A stretch of DNA of 64,000 nt from Posidonia oceanica (GCA_037176725.1 JAZBRS010000039.1:21736001-21800000), one strand, 5' to 3'. Positions 24,011 to 34,876 are shown, numbered from the stretch's first letter. Notes: generated from the letters alone by a model not told the origin. A program made the numbers and translations.

Positions 24011-24620
24011 CTGAGTGTGATTGATTGATTGATAAGAGGGGGCAAGATCATGATGAGAATGATAAGATATCGGACTTATCGGCCGGCAAAGAGGGGATGA
24101 GGTAATGATGAGAAGTTGATCTGAAGAAGGGGATGAGATCATGATGAGAAGTTGATCTGAAGAGGGGGATGAGATCATGATGAGAAGTTAAGCTAAAGAG
24201 GGGGATGAGATCATGATGAGAAGTTAAGCTAAAGAGGGGGACGAGGTCATGATGAGAAGTTTAATCTAAAGAGGGGGATGAGATCATGATGAGAAGTTTA
24301 ATCTAAAGAGGGGGATGAGAGCATGATGAGAAGTTTAATCTAGAGAGGGGGATGAGAGCATGATGAGAAGTTAATCTAGAGAGGGGGATGAGAGCATGAT
24401 GAGAAGTTAATCTAAAGAGGGGGATGAGATCATGATGAGAAGCTAAGCTAAAGAGGGGGATGAGATCATGATGAGAGGTTTAATCTAAAGAAGGGGATGA
24501 GAGCATGATGAGAAGTTAATCTAAAGAGGGGGATGAGAGCATGATGAGAAGTTAATCTAAAGAGGGAGATGAGATCATGATGAGAAGTGTTGATTGATAA
24601 GATATCGGACTTATCGGCCG
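24011..24620 (-). repeat. B: tandem repeats, family 2
   Basis: A unit of about 40 bp, of the form GGGATGAGATCATGATGAGA followed by AGTTAAGCTAAAGAGG, is repeated about 12 times between 24100 and 24590. GATAAG-ATATCGGA-CTTATC hairpin modules stand on either side (24061-24080 and 24597-24616). No coding capacity is inferred. Confidence 0.75.
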
Positions 24621-24725
24621 GTAAAGAAGGGGTAAGGGAATGATGAGAAGAAACCATCCCCATGACGCCAGGAACGTCATAGGGGAAAGAGGGAAAGAAT
24701 GATACCACGGGGCGATCAAAAGATG

Positions 24726-24752
24726 CCCCTGGTGTCAGGATGACACCAGGGG
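24726..24752 (-). other. perfect 12-bp hairpin, copy 1 in B
   Basis: Arms CCCCTGGTGTCA (24726-24737) and TGACACCAGGGG (24741-24752) pair perfectly over a GGA loop. Relative to the A copy, one pair has changed on both sides (A-T to G-C). Confidence 0.8.
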
Positions 24753-24839
24753 TTGGCCAGCGCGTCCATGGCATCGAAAGCAGAGAGTGATGACAAGAGT
24801 GTCGTGCTTGTCAGACGAGTAGTTCGGGGTACCAGCCCG

Positions 24840-25440
24840 CAAGGGACTCAGCTGAGGGCGATCAGCTGGGGACTCAGCTGGGGATGACCAATCGAGAAGA
24901 GTGTCAGGTTGACGGACCTTTCGCCGAGCAGTTTGGGGTGCCAGCCCGCAGAGATAATGATCCAGCTGGGGGGCGACCAACTGGGGACTCGACTGGGGAT
25001 GACCAGTCGAGAAGAGTGTCAGGTTGACGGACCCTTCGCCGGGCAGTTTGGGGTGCCAGCCCGCAGAGATAATGATCCAGCTGGGGGCGACCAACTGGGG
25101 ACTCGACTGGGATGACTAGCCGAGAAGAGTGTCAGGTTGACGAACCCTTCGCCGGGCAGTTTGGGGTGCCAGCCCGCAGAGATCATGATCCAGCTGGGGG
25201 CGACCAACTGGGGACTTGACTGGGGATGACCAGTCGAGAAGAGTGTCAGGTTGACGGACCTTTCACCGAGCAGTTCAGGGTGCCAACCCGTAGAGATAAT
25301 GATCCAGCTGGGGGCGACCAACTGGGGACTCGACTGGGATGACCAGCCGAGAAGAGTGCCAGGTTGACGGACCTTTCGCCGAGCAGTTTGGGGTGCCAGC
25401 CCGCAGAGAACTCAGCTGGGGTTGATCAGCTGAGGGTGAT
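24840..25440 (-). repeat. B: tandem repeats, family 3 (about 112-118 bp unit)
   Basis: About five units run in tandem. Each holds GGTTGACGGACC (arms GGT and ACC), then GGCAGTTTGGGGTGCC (arms GGCA and TGCC), then a CAGCTGGGG...CCAACTGGGG segment and a GACTGG...CCAGTC segment. A further partial unit appears after the hairpin, at 25530-25710. Confidence 0.75.
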
Positions 25441-25463
25441 ACCATAGGACGGCCAAAAGATGC

Positions 25464-25488
25464 CCCTGGTATCAGGATGATACCAGGG
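25464..25488 (-). other. 11-bp hairpin, copy 2 in B
   Basis: Arms CCCTGGTATCA (25464-25474) and TGATACCAGGG (25478-25488) pair over a GGA loop. The twelfth pair seen in the other copies is lost. A second GCGCCCCTGGCATC block follows at about 25500, as it does in A after 9630. Confidence 0.7.
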
Positions 25489-25986
25489 CATGGCCGATGC
25501 GCCCCTGGCATCAGGATGCAAAGATAGATAAGCGAGTGGATGGATGATAGGTTGACGAACCCATCGTCGAGCAGTTTGGGGTGCCAGCCCGCAAGGGACT
25601 CAGCTGAGGATGAACAGCTGAGGAGGATGACAGGTTGACGGACCTTTCGCCGGGCAGTTTGGGGTGCCAGCCCGCAGAGACAGTGGTCCAGCCGGGGATG
25701 ACCAGCTGGGGACGCCGGACAGCGGAGCTGAGTGTCGCAGGCCTGCAGATGCTCTAGGCTCCGGATTGGGTGCTGAGGACTTCGCCGCGTGGGGATGTCT
25801 GCAAGTCTAATTAGAGGGCCCAAGATAATGATGATGATGATATGCAATGCAGCAAAGAGTCTTGATGTGCAAGCAGAAAGCAGAAACAGTTTCCATTGAC
25901 ATGATCTTGATAGGTACAATGCCTGCGGCAGGTCAGAAATGTACAGTACAATTTGAAAGAAGACCACATGATGGTTGCACAAGGGC
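25489..25986 (-). other. B: spacer between tandem repeats and extra ORF
   Basis: No gene is seen. It contains one more copy of the family-3 module and then unique sequence homologous to 9640-10003 of A. Confidence 0.55.
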
Positions 25987-27189
25987 CTAGTCAACCCGGG
26001 CCTTCTTTGGCTGCCTAGAGTCGGGGAATAAGGGGCCGCCTGGTGGGATTTCAGTGATTGGCCAGAGCTGTCGGACTTCCGCCTCATAATCAGGAGTGCA
26101 TCCAGTACCTCTCATAGCCGCAATGTCTGTAGATTGGACCCCGTGCTGCATCAGACTAGCAAGCATCTTGGTTGGGGCAGTGGTGCTGAGAGGATAAGTC
26201 TGTAAAAGCCCAGGCGCTGTACTGTCAATGAAGGCACCCTGCTGGAAGCCGAACTGGCGCATGACCCTGATTGGATGGTACTCTACGCCTGCTGTGAAGC
26301 CCGGAAGAATGATCAGCCGCATGTCACGCGCGTTGAAGAAGATTGTGAATGGCTCTGCTGCAGAGGGAACGATGTGCCAGATCACAGTGTCGTCAGTCAG
26401 TGCTGACAGCCTCTCGTACTCTTCTTTGACGCTCTTGTCTGCTCTGGTACGGGCGCTGCTGCAGTAAGCTTCGAAAGCATGCACTTGAGGGCGCAGAAGG
26501 TCCATCTCTAAGTGCGCGGTCAGCCAGACTTGTATGAGTGCTCCGCAACCGTGGAAGTGGCGGCAGCGATGAGAAATGCGGTCCAGCCCGCGATAAGTCT
26601 CTGCCAAGACGACTGGTGCCAGGTCTATGTGCTGGGTCACCACAGCTAGTGCAATCTCTGCGACCTCGATGGCCACTGTCAGTCGGCCATGAGTAAAGAT
26701 TAGTTCACCCAGAAAGCGGATGACGAACCCTCGGAGCCACAGCTCATCTCCGAGGTCAGCACGCTTGTTCAAGATATCATCAAAGTGTGCAAGGCGAAGC
26801 ATAGGCTCTGAACCACTGGTGCAGATTAGCTTTTGTTGGCAGTCTTGAGTGGAGAGCCCAGTCAGTTGGCTCAGGACCCGGAGATATTCGTCGCGCCTCA
26901 TGAAAACAGGCGGCCCCAATATCTTTGAAAAGCCGCAGATCCGACGCACCTCTTCTAGTGTAGGTGTCAGCTCAGTCTTGTTGAAGCGGAAGACATGATG
27001 CGCCGGCTTCCAGAATCTCGCGGCGGCACACAGAAGGTGGCGGCTGACCTCCACATCAGCGGCCTTTAGCAGCTTAGTTGGGATCCCCCAGAGGCGCAAC
27101 TTTTCACAGTCTACTTGAGTGAGCCTGCCGATCCATTCTCGCAGGGTTTCCGAGCAATGTGCGGGAGTCAGCAGAGTAGGAAAACCCAT
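25987..27189 (-). CDS. B: extra ORF, plant-mobile-domain/DUF7745-like protein, intact
   Basis: This encodes a 400-residue protein, open from ATG to stop, of the same length as the decayed copy in A. Near residues 15-20 it has ETLREWIGRL, and at about residues 55-90 AAARFWKPAHHVFRFNKTEL followed by TPTLEEVRRICGF. This is the FW-P-H-F-F-ELTPTLEE block typical of plant mobile domain/DUF7745 proteins. DELWLRGFVIRFLGELIF follows later; the C-terminus is basic (RQPKKARVD). No membrane segment or signal peptide is evident. It lies 1.45 kb downstream of integrase in the same direction, so it needs a separate or spliced message. Extra ORFs are known in Tat-lineage elements, and host plant-mobile-domain proteins (MAIN, MAIL1) act in transposon silencing; a link is only inference. 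It is the only full-length open gene in B. Confidence 0.8.
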   Translation of the reverse strand: MGFPTLLTPAHCSETLREWIGRLTQVDCEKLRLWGIPTKLLKAADVEVSRHLLCAAARFWKPAHHVFRFNKTELTPTLEEVRRICGFSKILGPPVFMRRDEYLRVLSQLTGLSTQDCQQKLICTSGSEPMLRLAHFDDILNKRADLGDELWLRGFVIRFLGELIFTHGRLTVAIEVAEIALAVVTQHIDLAPVVLAETYRGLDRISHRCRHFHGCGALIQVWLTAHLEMDLLRPQVHAFEAYCSSARTRADKSVKEEYERLSALTDDTVIWHIVPSAAEPFTIFFNARDMRLIILPGFTAGVEYHPIRVMRQFGFQQGAFIDSTAPGLLQTYPLSTTAPTKMLASLMQHGVQSTDIAAMRGTGCTPDYEAEVRQLWPITEIPPGGPLFPDSRQPKKARVD

Positions 27190-28642
27190 TATACTGGTTG
27201 CAGAAGACAGGCTGATTACTGCAAGGCTTGGAGGTACCTGCTATCAATAAACAGTTAGATCTCGCAGGTATGTAATCACTGACAACAAGCAGAAACAGAG
27301 ACTGAAAATGTAGTTCCAATATGCATCTAGGCAAAGTGATAACAGAACATAGCAATTAAGCACTGATAAGCAGGGGGATTCTGCAGCAGTCTTGCGGACA
27401 CGGGGGCGAGGGTTGGCAGGGAATCTGGACCAACGCAGCTTGAGTGTCGTCGACGCGCCTCTGCTGGGGAGAAGTACTGCCTCAGGACCTGAGCATGTTG
27501 TAGAACGGAGAGATTGGCGAAAGGGGAAAGGAAAGAAGGAAGATGCATGACTGCAAGATGCTAGTGATATGCTTATGAGGATGAATATTACCGGATGAAT
27601 AAGTATGCTTGAATGGATGGGAATGCTTGGGTGGATGGGTATGCTAGGGTGCCCTCAGCATACGGAGTGCTTTGGTGCCTGCTGCAGAGGAAGGGAGTGG
27701 TCCCTGACTCACTGGGCCCTACTCAGACTCTCGGCTTATTGGTGGCGCTCCGGAACAGGTTGTTGGCATTATACAGGTGGTGATGTGGTGAGGACAGGCT
27801 ACTGGCTACACTCTCAGGACCTACACCTATTCTTTCAGCTCTCTTTTTTTTGAAAGGTTTCTCCCTCATAGGTATGCAGTCTTTCTCTGCCCCCAGCTAG
27901 GAGAAGGTATGTGTTTGCTTTTGGGAGGATGTGGTAGACCCCTTTTCCAGGCTTGACATGCTGGGGATCTCTAGTAAAGCATGGGGGATAACGGTGCCTG
28001 TGTTTTTTGGGCTAGCTTTGCCTTTTTCTTCTTCTTTTTGTTTTTTGCTTGCTTTTTCTCCTTTTTTTTGTTTTTGTTTTTGTTGTATCTCTTTTTTTCT
28101 CTTTTTTTTTTTCGGGCTTTTGCTATCCCCATTCTGGTGGCAAAAGAAGGGTGCTTGAAATGTAATGGATTCAGGTTTTGGGTCTGCTGTGTGATGGGTA
28201 GAAGGAGCAGGGTTAGACTGCACACCCCTATCTCTAGGGCCGGCTTCTGTCTTCGTCTTCTGTTCCTCGGAGGTGCCCAAACCTAGATGTCTATTCTCAC
28301 TTTTTCTCAAGCTCACATCCTAACATTTTTTCTCCCTCAGAGGTGTATGTCCTTGTGAGATTGGGCAGTTTGCCTGTCCTTATTGGTGGTGGCTCCCTCA
28401 CTTGCTAAGACATCTAAGTAGTGCCAGGTGAGGCAGGGTGACTCTTTCCAGAGCAGGCAAGCACTTCCGGTTGTCATCACCGGGTCAAAGATGTGATGTT
28501 TGAGATGACGATGATGATTTGAACAGAAAGGGTACAAGAGCTGAAAGGATAATGATGAGGATGATTTGAAAGGAGATGAAGTAAGAGGGCGAGAATGTAA
28601 ATGCAAGCGGGAGAATGGCATCTGTAACGGGGCCGCTTTCGG
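27190..28642 (-). other. B: spacer between integrase and extra ORF
   Basis: No gene is seen. The sense strand has an A/G-rich tract at 28018-28112 matching the tracts of A (11761-12183). A CAGGTACCT-type segment lies near 27231-27239 just upstream of the extra ORF, and A has the same at 11250. These might be splice or translation signals, but I cannot show it. Confidence 0.5.
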
Positions 28643-29530
28643 CTACTGATAGTACTTCTTCAGATAGCAGAGGTTGACAGGCTCAGACTGTTCGACCTGG
28701 TCCATATCCTCAAGAGTTACAGCGCCTCCCGAAAAGATTTGCTTGACCACAAAGGGGCCACGCCAATTGGGTCGGAATTTCCCTCGACCGTCAGGCAAAT
28801 GAATGGCGCGCAAGACAAGGTCCCCTGGCTGGAAGCTTCTGGGCTGGGCCTTCTTCAAGAATGCTCTGGCCATCCTCTTCTGATAGCAGTGAGCGTTGTG
28901 CATGGCTTGCAATCTGCGCTCATCAATCAAGTTCAGTTGGACGCAGCGGTCTTCGACCCATTCTGCTTCTTCCAACTTAGCTTCCCGCAGGATCCGCAGA
29001 GAGGGGATCTCTACTTCAACAGGTAACACCGCTTCCATTCCGTACACCAGAGAGTACGGGGTGACTCCTGTAGAGGTCCGGATTGATGTCCTGTACGCCC
29101 AGAGCGCGTACGGGAGCTTGTCGTGCCAATCCTTGTGGGTTTCTGCCATTTTCTTCAGGATCTTGACAATGTTCTTGTTTGCAGATTCCACTGCTCCGTT
29201 CATCTGAGGCCGATAGGGCGAGGATTGATGGTGCTTGATCTTGAGACTTTGCAGGTATTCTTCGATCCTTTTGGCAATAAAGTTTGAGCCATTATCAGAG
29301 ATGACTGAGTGCGGGACCCCATATCGGGCAACAATATTGTTTCTAATAAATTTTTCTGTTGCCGCAGCGGTGACTGTCCTGTAAGAGGCTGCTTCCACCC
29401 ACTTGGTAAAGTAATCGATCGCTATCAGAATGTAACGATGACCATTTGAAGCAGCAGGGTGGATGGCGCCGATGACATCGATCCCCCAGGTGGAGAATGG
29501 CCATGGCGAATACATGTTGTGCAGCTGATG
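28643..29530 (-). pseudogene. B: integrase, N-terminally truncated
   Basis: An open frame of 290 codons from the Met at 29515 holds the whole catalytic core: D13 (WGID), D74 (ISDNGSNF) and E110 (QMNGAVESANK). This gives the DD35E spacing. A C-terminal domain follows (FQPGDLVLRAIHLPDGRGKF, GPFVVKQIFSGG, YLKKYYQ). The zinc-binding HHCC domain seen in A at 13514-13640 is missing, because a deletion joins this piece to the linker in another frame near 29540. On its own it is unlikely to be a functional integrase, although the core residues are untouched. Confidence 0.85.
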
Positions 29531-30618
29531 TGGAGGGGCCTTGATGATTCTGCTTCTGAATTTGCTGACTGTTCTGCTAACTGTGCTGCTGAGGCTGCTG
29601 AGGCATTCTGCTCTGCTGCTGCTGCATCTACTGCTGATGCTCCCCCCTCTGGGTCTTCTAGTGTGCTCGTGGAGGATGTGCCGGACTGGCGGCTGATCTG
29701 GTCACTGCCGCTCGATGCATTGCTCAGGTGAGGCATGGGTTGCACAAACCACCTAGACCCGCCTTCTGGTTGAAGAGTGATGAGCTCATCTGGTCTAGGG
29801 GAGTCCGGCGCTGCTGAGTCTTCTAGGACCATGATAGAAGCATGGTCCTCTTGCAGAGGAGGATCCGTAACTACGGCTTTTCCTTTCCTTTCTGCAGCTT
29901 GATGCTCTGCCAGGTCTTCTGTTATCGACTTGATCTGTTCTTGATAGAGTAACTCTAAGTCGGACATCCAAGAATCGACCTGGGCTTCTATTGCCACTCC
30001 TTCTTCTTCGTCTGAGGGGGAGTCGACGTAGTAGGCGCCGGGGGCCTGCGGCACTGGCCCGGCTGCAAGATGGATCGCCGCCCTTGGAGTCTGCATGATC
30101 TGGTTCACGGGCGCGTCTGCTGATGGCAGTTCAGATGTAGAAGGCCCAAATAGACAGGCCAGCGGTGCTGCTGATGAATAAGCTTCCAGGGTCACTGCTG
30201 GAGAATAAGCTTCCAGGGTCACTGCTGGAGAATAAGCAGGGGTGCTCTTCAGAGGGCTCAAGGGCCCGGAGAGTGTAGTGCTCAGTTGGCCTTTTGTATC
30301 GAGCCGTAACCGAGAGAGCGCAGCCTCTGACGCCATAGGGTCTTGCCATGAGAGCTGCTGCAGGTTGTCAGGAGAATGCGGAGCGGACTGTGCCAACCGC
30401 ATTCCTGAAGATGATGCTGAGGGAGCGGGCTGGGCCACGCTGCTGACTGAGTTGATGGACTGCCCCTCCAGAGATGGGGGCAGTGGCACTGATGTTGCTG
30501 TGACCGCTGGTAGCATGCTTGGTTCTGCCAAGAGGAGTGTCTCTGACTCCTGCACTGCTGCTGACTGTTCCTGAGGAGCTGATGTGGCTGCTGAAGGATG
30601 GGGACTCGCATCTGCCAC
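29531..30618 (-). pseudogene. B: Ala/Ser/Glu-rich linker, ending at the RT/RNase H deletion
   Basis: The frame holds low-complexity sequence with YYVDSPSDEEEGVAIEAQVDSW and LQPEGGSRW, matching A's linker at 15721-16894. A 30-bp direct repeat (AYSPAVTLE units, about 30175-30240) is present. The frame runs into out-of-frame integrase sequence near 29540. About 2.7 kb present in A (16200 to 13490), holding RT and RNase H, is absent. Confidence 0.75.
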
Positions 30619-30704
30619 TGGGCCTGCTTAGCTGCCTGCTGTTTCTGCCAGAGGGAGAGCTGAATAAACTGACTGTGGGGCCTCTGCTCTGACCACTGTT
30701 TCTG

Positions 30705-31892
30705 CTAAGCTGATTGGGACTGCCTCTGTTGCATCAGACTGCTCCTCATCCGAGTAGTAGTCCTCAATACACACCCAATCCTCTGCCGGCGCTGTGGCTT
30801 GGTAGTCGGTTGATCCCAGAATTCCTGCACTGGTAAAGTATTGAGGTCTCTGGGAATGGCGGGCGCACGATCTCTGAGCTGGAAGCAGTGATCTTCGTCG
30901 AGCTTTGGTTCGTAGCCGAGACCTTCAGACTTCCTTCGCTCCACTGCTACAATCGGCTCCGCGATCCCTTGGCCGTGACGCCCGAGCGGCGTACCCTTTA
31001 TGTAACCCCACCTGTGACATACGTTCTCGACCATTCGAAAGGGGTTATTGTGAACGGTCAAGGAGTTGACACGTTCAAGATCAGGAACGAAGTTAACTGG
31101 CTCGCACCAGTTAACGCGATATAGGGCTTCAGAAGTCTCGGGGTTAAACGGGATAGATTGCGAAGACACGGGAGAGACTGCTTCAATCCGCTCCTTCTCA
31201 AAGTTCTCCGCCATGACGACAATGACATCATCGCCACGACGGTACTTTATCATTCGATGGAGGGTCGAAGGAAGGACCTGATGCTTGTGGAGCCAAGGGC
31301 GCCCAAGCAGAAGATTGAAGTTAGGCTTCAAGTCGACGACATAGAATTCTACGTCGAAGACGACCAGACCGATAGCCAGAGGGATAATCAGAATCCCTAG
31401 AGCGTCATGGTGAGTGTTGTCAAAAGCAGTCATTCCCTTCACGGCTGGCGTGATATCCTCGGCTTTGAATCCGAGCTTGGTTGCTGTACGCAAGGGGCAG
31501 ACATTAAGGCCTGACCCGTTATCAACCAGCGTTAGGGGAATGCGAAAGCTTTTGAACTGCACCGTGACGAATAGGGGCTGGTTGTGATTAATCCCTGCTG
31601 GAGGCAGCTCATCACTCGTGAAAGAGATGACCTGGGGCTCCGCGATTAACCCAACCATGCTCTCCAAGGCAGAAGGCTCAATGGACTGGGACACACGAGC
31701 AGCCTGGAACACGCGAAGAAAAGCCTCGCGGTGCTCGGCAGAAGTGTGGATCAAATCCCAGATGGAGATGTCGGCTTTTACCTTCTTAAGCTGGGAAGTT
31801 AGGTCTGCTCTAGGTTGGCTTCTCCTAGCAGCTGAAGGGGGGATTCTAGCAGGTTCTAAAGGGGTAGTGACAGGAAGCTGGGTTACTACAGG
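30705..31892 (-). pseudogene. B: aspartic protease region
   Basis: In frame with the second half of gag, this reads QLKKVKADISIWDLI, HREAFLRVFQAA, then the aspartic protease with FKSFRIPLTLVDNGSGLNVC (active-site D in DNGSG, near 31530) and FNLLLGRPWLHK. Further on is a glycine-rich GYIKGTPLGRHGQGI segment resembling a G-patch, as in other Ogre proteases. It would process the Gag-Pol precursor. A TAG at 31893-31895 separates it from gag, where A has no stop. The frame then departs from the linker frame before 30760. Confidence 0.8.
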
Positions 31893-34876
31893 CTAGCTAG
31901 GGATTTGTCTAGCCACGGGCTGATCTGGAGTTGGATCTGCTAAGGGTTGGCCTGAGGGCGGGGGTATAACAGGTCCAGGGTGAGTTGGCCTAGTTGCCGG
32001 TGTTGGGGGTCTGTAAACCCTCCCCGATCGCGTTACTTCCGCACACATTTCTGTGGCGTAGCTGTAAGGGACGCGATGGGTGTCCAGGGTCAAATTAATG
32101 ACGACTGGAGCATGTGCTGCGAGCACAGGAGGGGTTACAGGGGGACCTACAGGATATTGAGGTCTATCTAGAGGATATAGTTGTTGGGGTGGGAAGGCTA
32201 GGGCAGGTTGAGGTCTGCCTAGAAGGTGTGGCTGAGGTCGCCCTAAAAGGTGGATGGGAGAACTAGGCTGGGCTCTAGCTAAGAGGTGTACTGGAGATTG
32301 AGCCTGAGGGAGCACGGTGGGAGGCGCGAGAGGGCGCTCCGGCCTGGCACGCGGTCGGATCAAATGGATTCCCGACTCGGAGCCGGCAACTGCCGCGAGA
32401 TAGAGACTGACTGGGAAAGGCTCAGAGATGTCAGAGATAAGATCAGAAGGGTCTACTACAGAAGTAGCAGGCCCAGAAGGAAAGACAGAGTGGACGCCTG
32501 AGGTTCCCGCCCCTCCCGGATAAGAGTGCTCAGGTAAAGGTTGGCGGACGATGCCAGAATGCGGGGGAACAGCTGGAGATGCAGATGCATGAGTGCGTGC
32601 TTGAGTGGAAGCCTCGTGCGTATCGATCACAATCGTTCCCGATTCGATCAGGTCCTGAATTGCGTTCCGCAGGGAGAAACAATTATCCGTCGAATGCCCG
32701 ACACTTCGATGGAAATTGCAGAAGAGGTTCGGCCTAAACCAATGCGGCAGAGGGCTTGGCGGCGGACGAACCTCCGGGAACTTCAGGAGCGATGCCACCT
32801 TCGGCAAGATGTCCGTGAGTGGTTCCACCAGTGGGGTGAAATTCCTCCTCTCAGCGGGTGGTCTTCTTTGCCTTGGGTGTGAGCCTTGCTGAACCGGTGC
32901 GGCAGGATAGACCGGTCTAGCGGTGGTAGTGATGTGCGGTGTGTGCGGGTTCCTAGGTGCAGGAGCGTACACCATCTGAGCTGGGGCAGGCCGAGACGGC
33001 AAGCGAACAGGCACAGCAGGAGAATCGACGAATGCAATAGCGGGTTTCGGCGAGTCCTTCCTCTTCGGACGGTTGTTGTTGCTGCCGCTGTTGTTGTTGT
33101 TGAAGGCGCTGCTGTTGGCACTGTTGCTGCCGATCGTTGCCTGCTTAGCGAACGCCGAGAGAGCCGGGAAGTTGCCACTCCGCAAAGAACTCTCCACGCG
33201 CGCTCCAGCTCTGATGAGTGCCGCGAAAGTAGTGACTGGCTGAATGCTAAGCAAAGCCCCGAGAGACGGCTGCACCCCTTTGATGATGATCTCGATAGAT
33301 TCCTCGTCAGAGGGTCTATCTCGAACCTGAGAGGCAAGGGCGCGCCAGCGGCCGACGTACTCCCCGAACGGCTCGCCAGAGTTCTGCTTGATGGCGATCA
33401 AGTCCGCCCTCTTTGGGACAAGATCGAGGTTGAAGGAGTATTGCTCCAGGAACGCCTGACTGAGGTCGTTCCAAGTCTTGATGGCTGTCATGTCAAGCGA
33501 TGTGAACCACTTGAGTGCCGGCCGGGTCAAACTCTTCTGGAACAAGCGGATCAGCAACCTCTCGTCAGCCTGAAGCTGGGCGAGATCACCGCAACACGCC
33601 TTCAGGTGGCTACGGGGCAGCCCCTACCGTTATACTTTTCGAAGTCTGGGATTTTGAACTTCGGGGGGAGTACCGCCTCTGGAAAGCAACAGAGGTCTCG
33701 GAATTGGTAGGTCTGGTGCTCAGTACCCTGCACTATTCGTAGTGCCTTCTCCAAGACGTCCATCCGGTTATTGATGGGGTCTGGAATTGCTGCTGTAGGA
33801 GAGGGATCAGCAGGGGTAGTGAGCACATACGCCGAATGGGTCGCACCTAAGTGCTCCTCCGGATCTACCATAGCGTCGCCTGGTGGAGCAACGGGATGGC
33901 CAGCGTATCCGTGCTGGGGGACAGTGTATGCAGGATGCTGGACTTGGTGAAGAGGAGAAGAATAAATGCCATGCTGTGCTGGGATAGGGGGAGGATGACG
34001 GAGCACCAGTTGCTGTACAGGTGGAGTGCCAGACAGTGAGCCAGTGATGTACTGGGCTCCAGCCAGTCCAAAGAGTTGACCACCAGAAGGAAGTGGAGCA
34101 TGCTGTGCCAAGTGTTGTGCAGGAGGAGGCGGACGAGCCCCCATCGTCGGAACCGTGAGCAGTTGCGACGATGGTCGAGGCGGAGGTGCAGAGGTTGATG
34201 CATGAAATGCAGGAACTGGCCTCGGAGGAACCTCAGGGACGACAGAGACAGAAGAAGGACGAACTGATAGAGCCATGCCCTGCAGTCTCTGGGCAAGCTC
34301 CATCAGGTGCTGGTACTGTGCTTCGGGCGTCTCGGCAGTGGGGACGCTGAAGTGCAGTGCCGGCGGGGATTGAGAAGCAAGAGGCATGGACATAGATGGT
34401 CCGGGAAGGAGGGAATCTACGGAAAAAGTCGCAGCAGCGGTGGAAGGGATGTCGAAAGCGACGTATCCCTGGGACGGAGGGGGCAGTGGCGTCTCCGGAA
34501 CGCGAGTAACGACCGTCAAGATAGACTCGGCGACCGGATCCGGAGGAAGGGAGGCTTGCCACTGTCCCGGGGTGTACTGGGAACCTAGAGACGTCAGAGG
34601 AGGAAACCCTGGCGTCGGAGGGGGAACAAGGGGGACAGAAAGTGCAACCGGAGGGACCAAAGCGGAAACACCCTCCGTGACAGGAGTAAAAGAAGGCTCA
34701 CTAACGTACTGGGCCATCGCTGACCTAGAGCATGTGAGAACAGGGCTGCGACGAGTATTCAAGCGGTGCTTCCTAAGAGGAGCTATCGTCGCAAGTGCGG
34801 ATAGCTCGGAAGGAGAATGGTCGCGAACTAAGTCGCAAAAGGGGGTCGACGAGGGTCGATACTCGAGCTCTGGCAA
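31893..34876 (-). pseudogene. B: gag, one-base frameshift
   Basis: The first part (34876-33602, 424 codons) is a Pro/Ser/His-rich region followed by the start of the capsid domain (LPPKFKIPDFEKYNGRGCPV). The second part (to 31893) is in another frame: RLFQKSLTRPALKWFTSLDM, TWNDLSQAFLEQY, GEYVGRWRALA, then a basic/Pro-rich tail and a zinc knuckle FCNFHRSVGHSTDNC (32679-32723). Comparison with A near 45070 shows B lacks one base just after GCPV (about 33607). Gag forms the particle that packages the RNA. The frameshift would abolish full-length Gag unless it is bypassed. Confidence 0.85.

Noticed and set aside
31893..31895. Programmed TAG readthrough between gag and protease in B
   Set aside because: A has no stop at the matching place and the codon fits the CAG-to-TAG decay seen elsewhere in the window.
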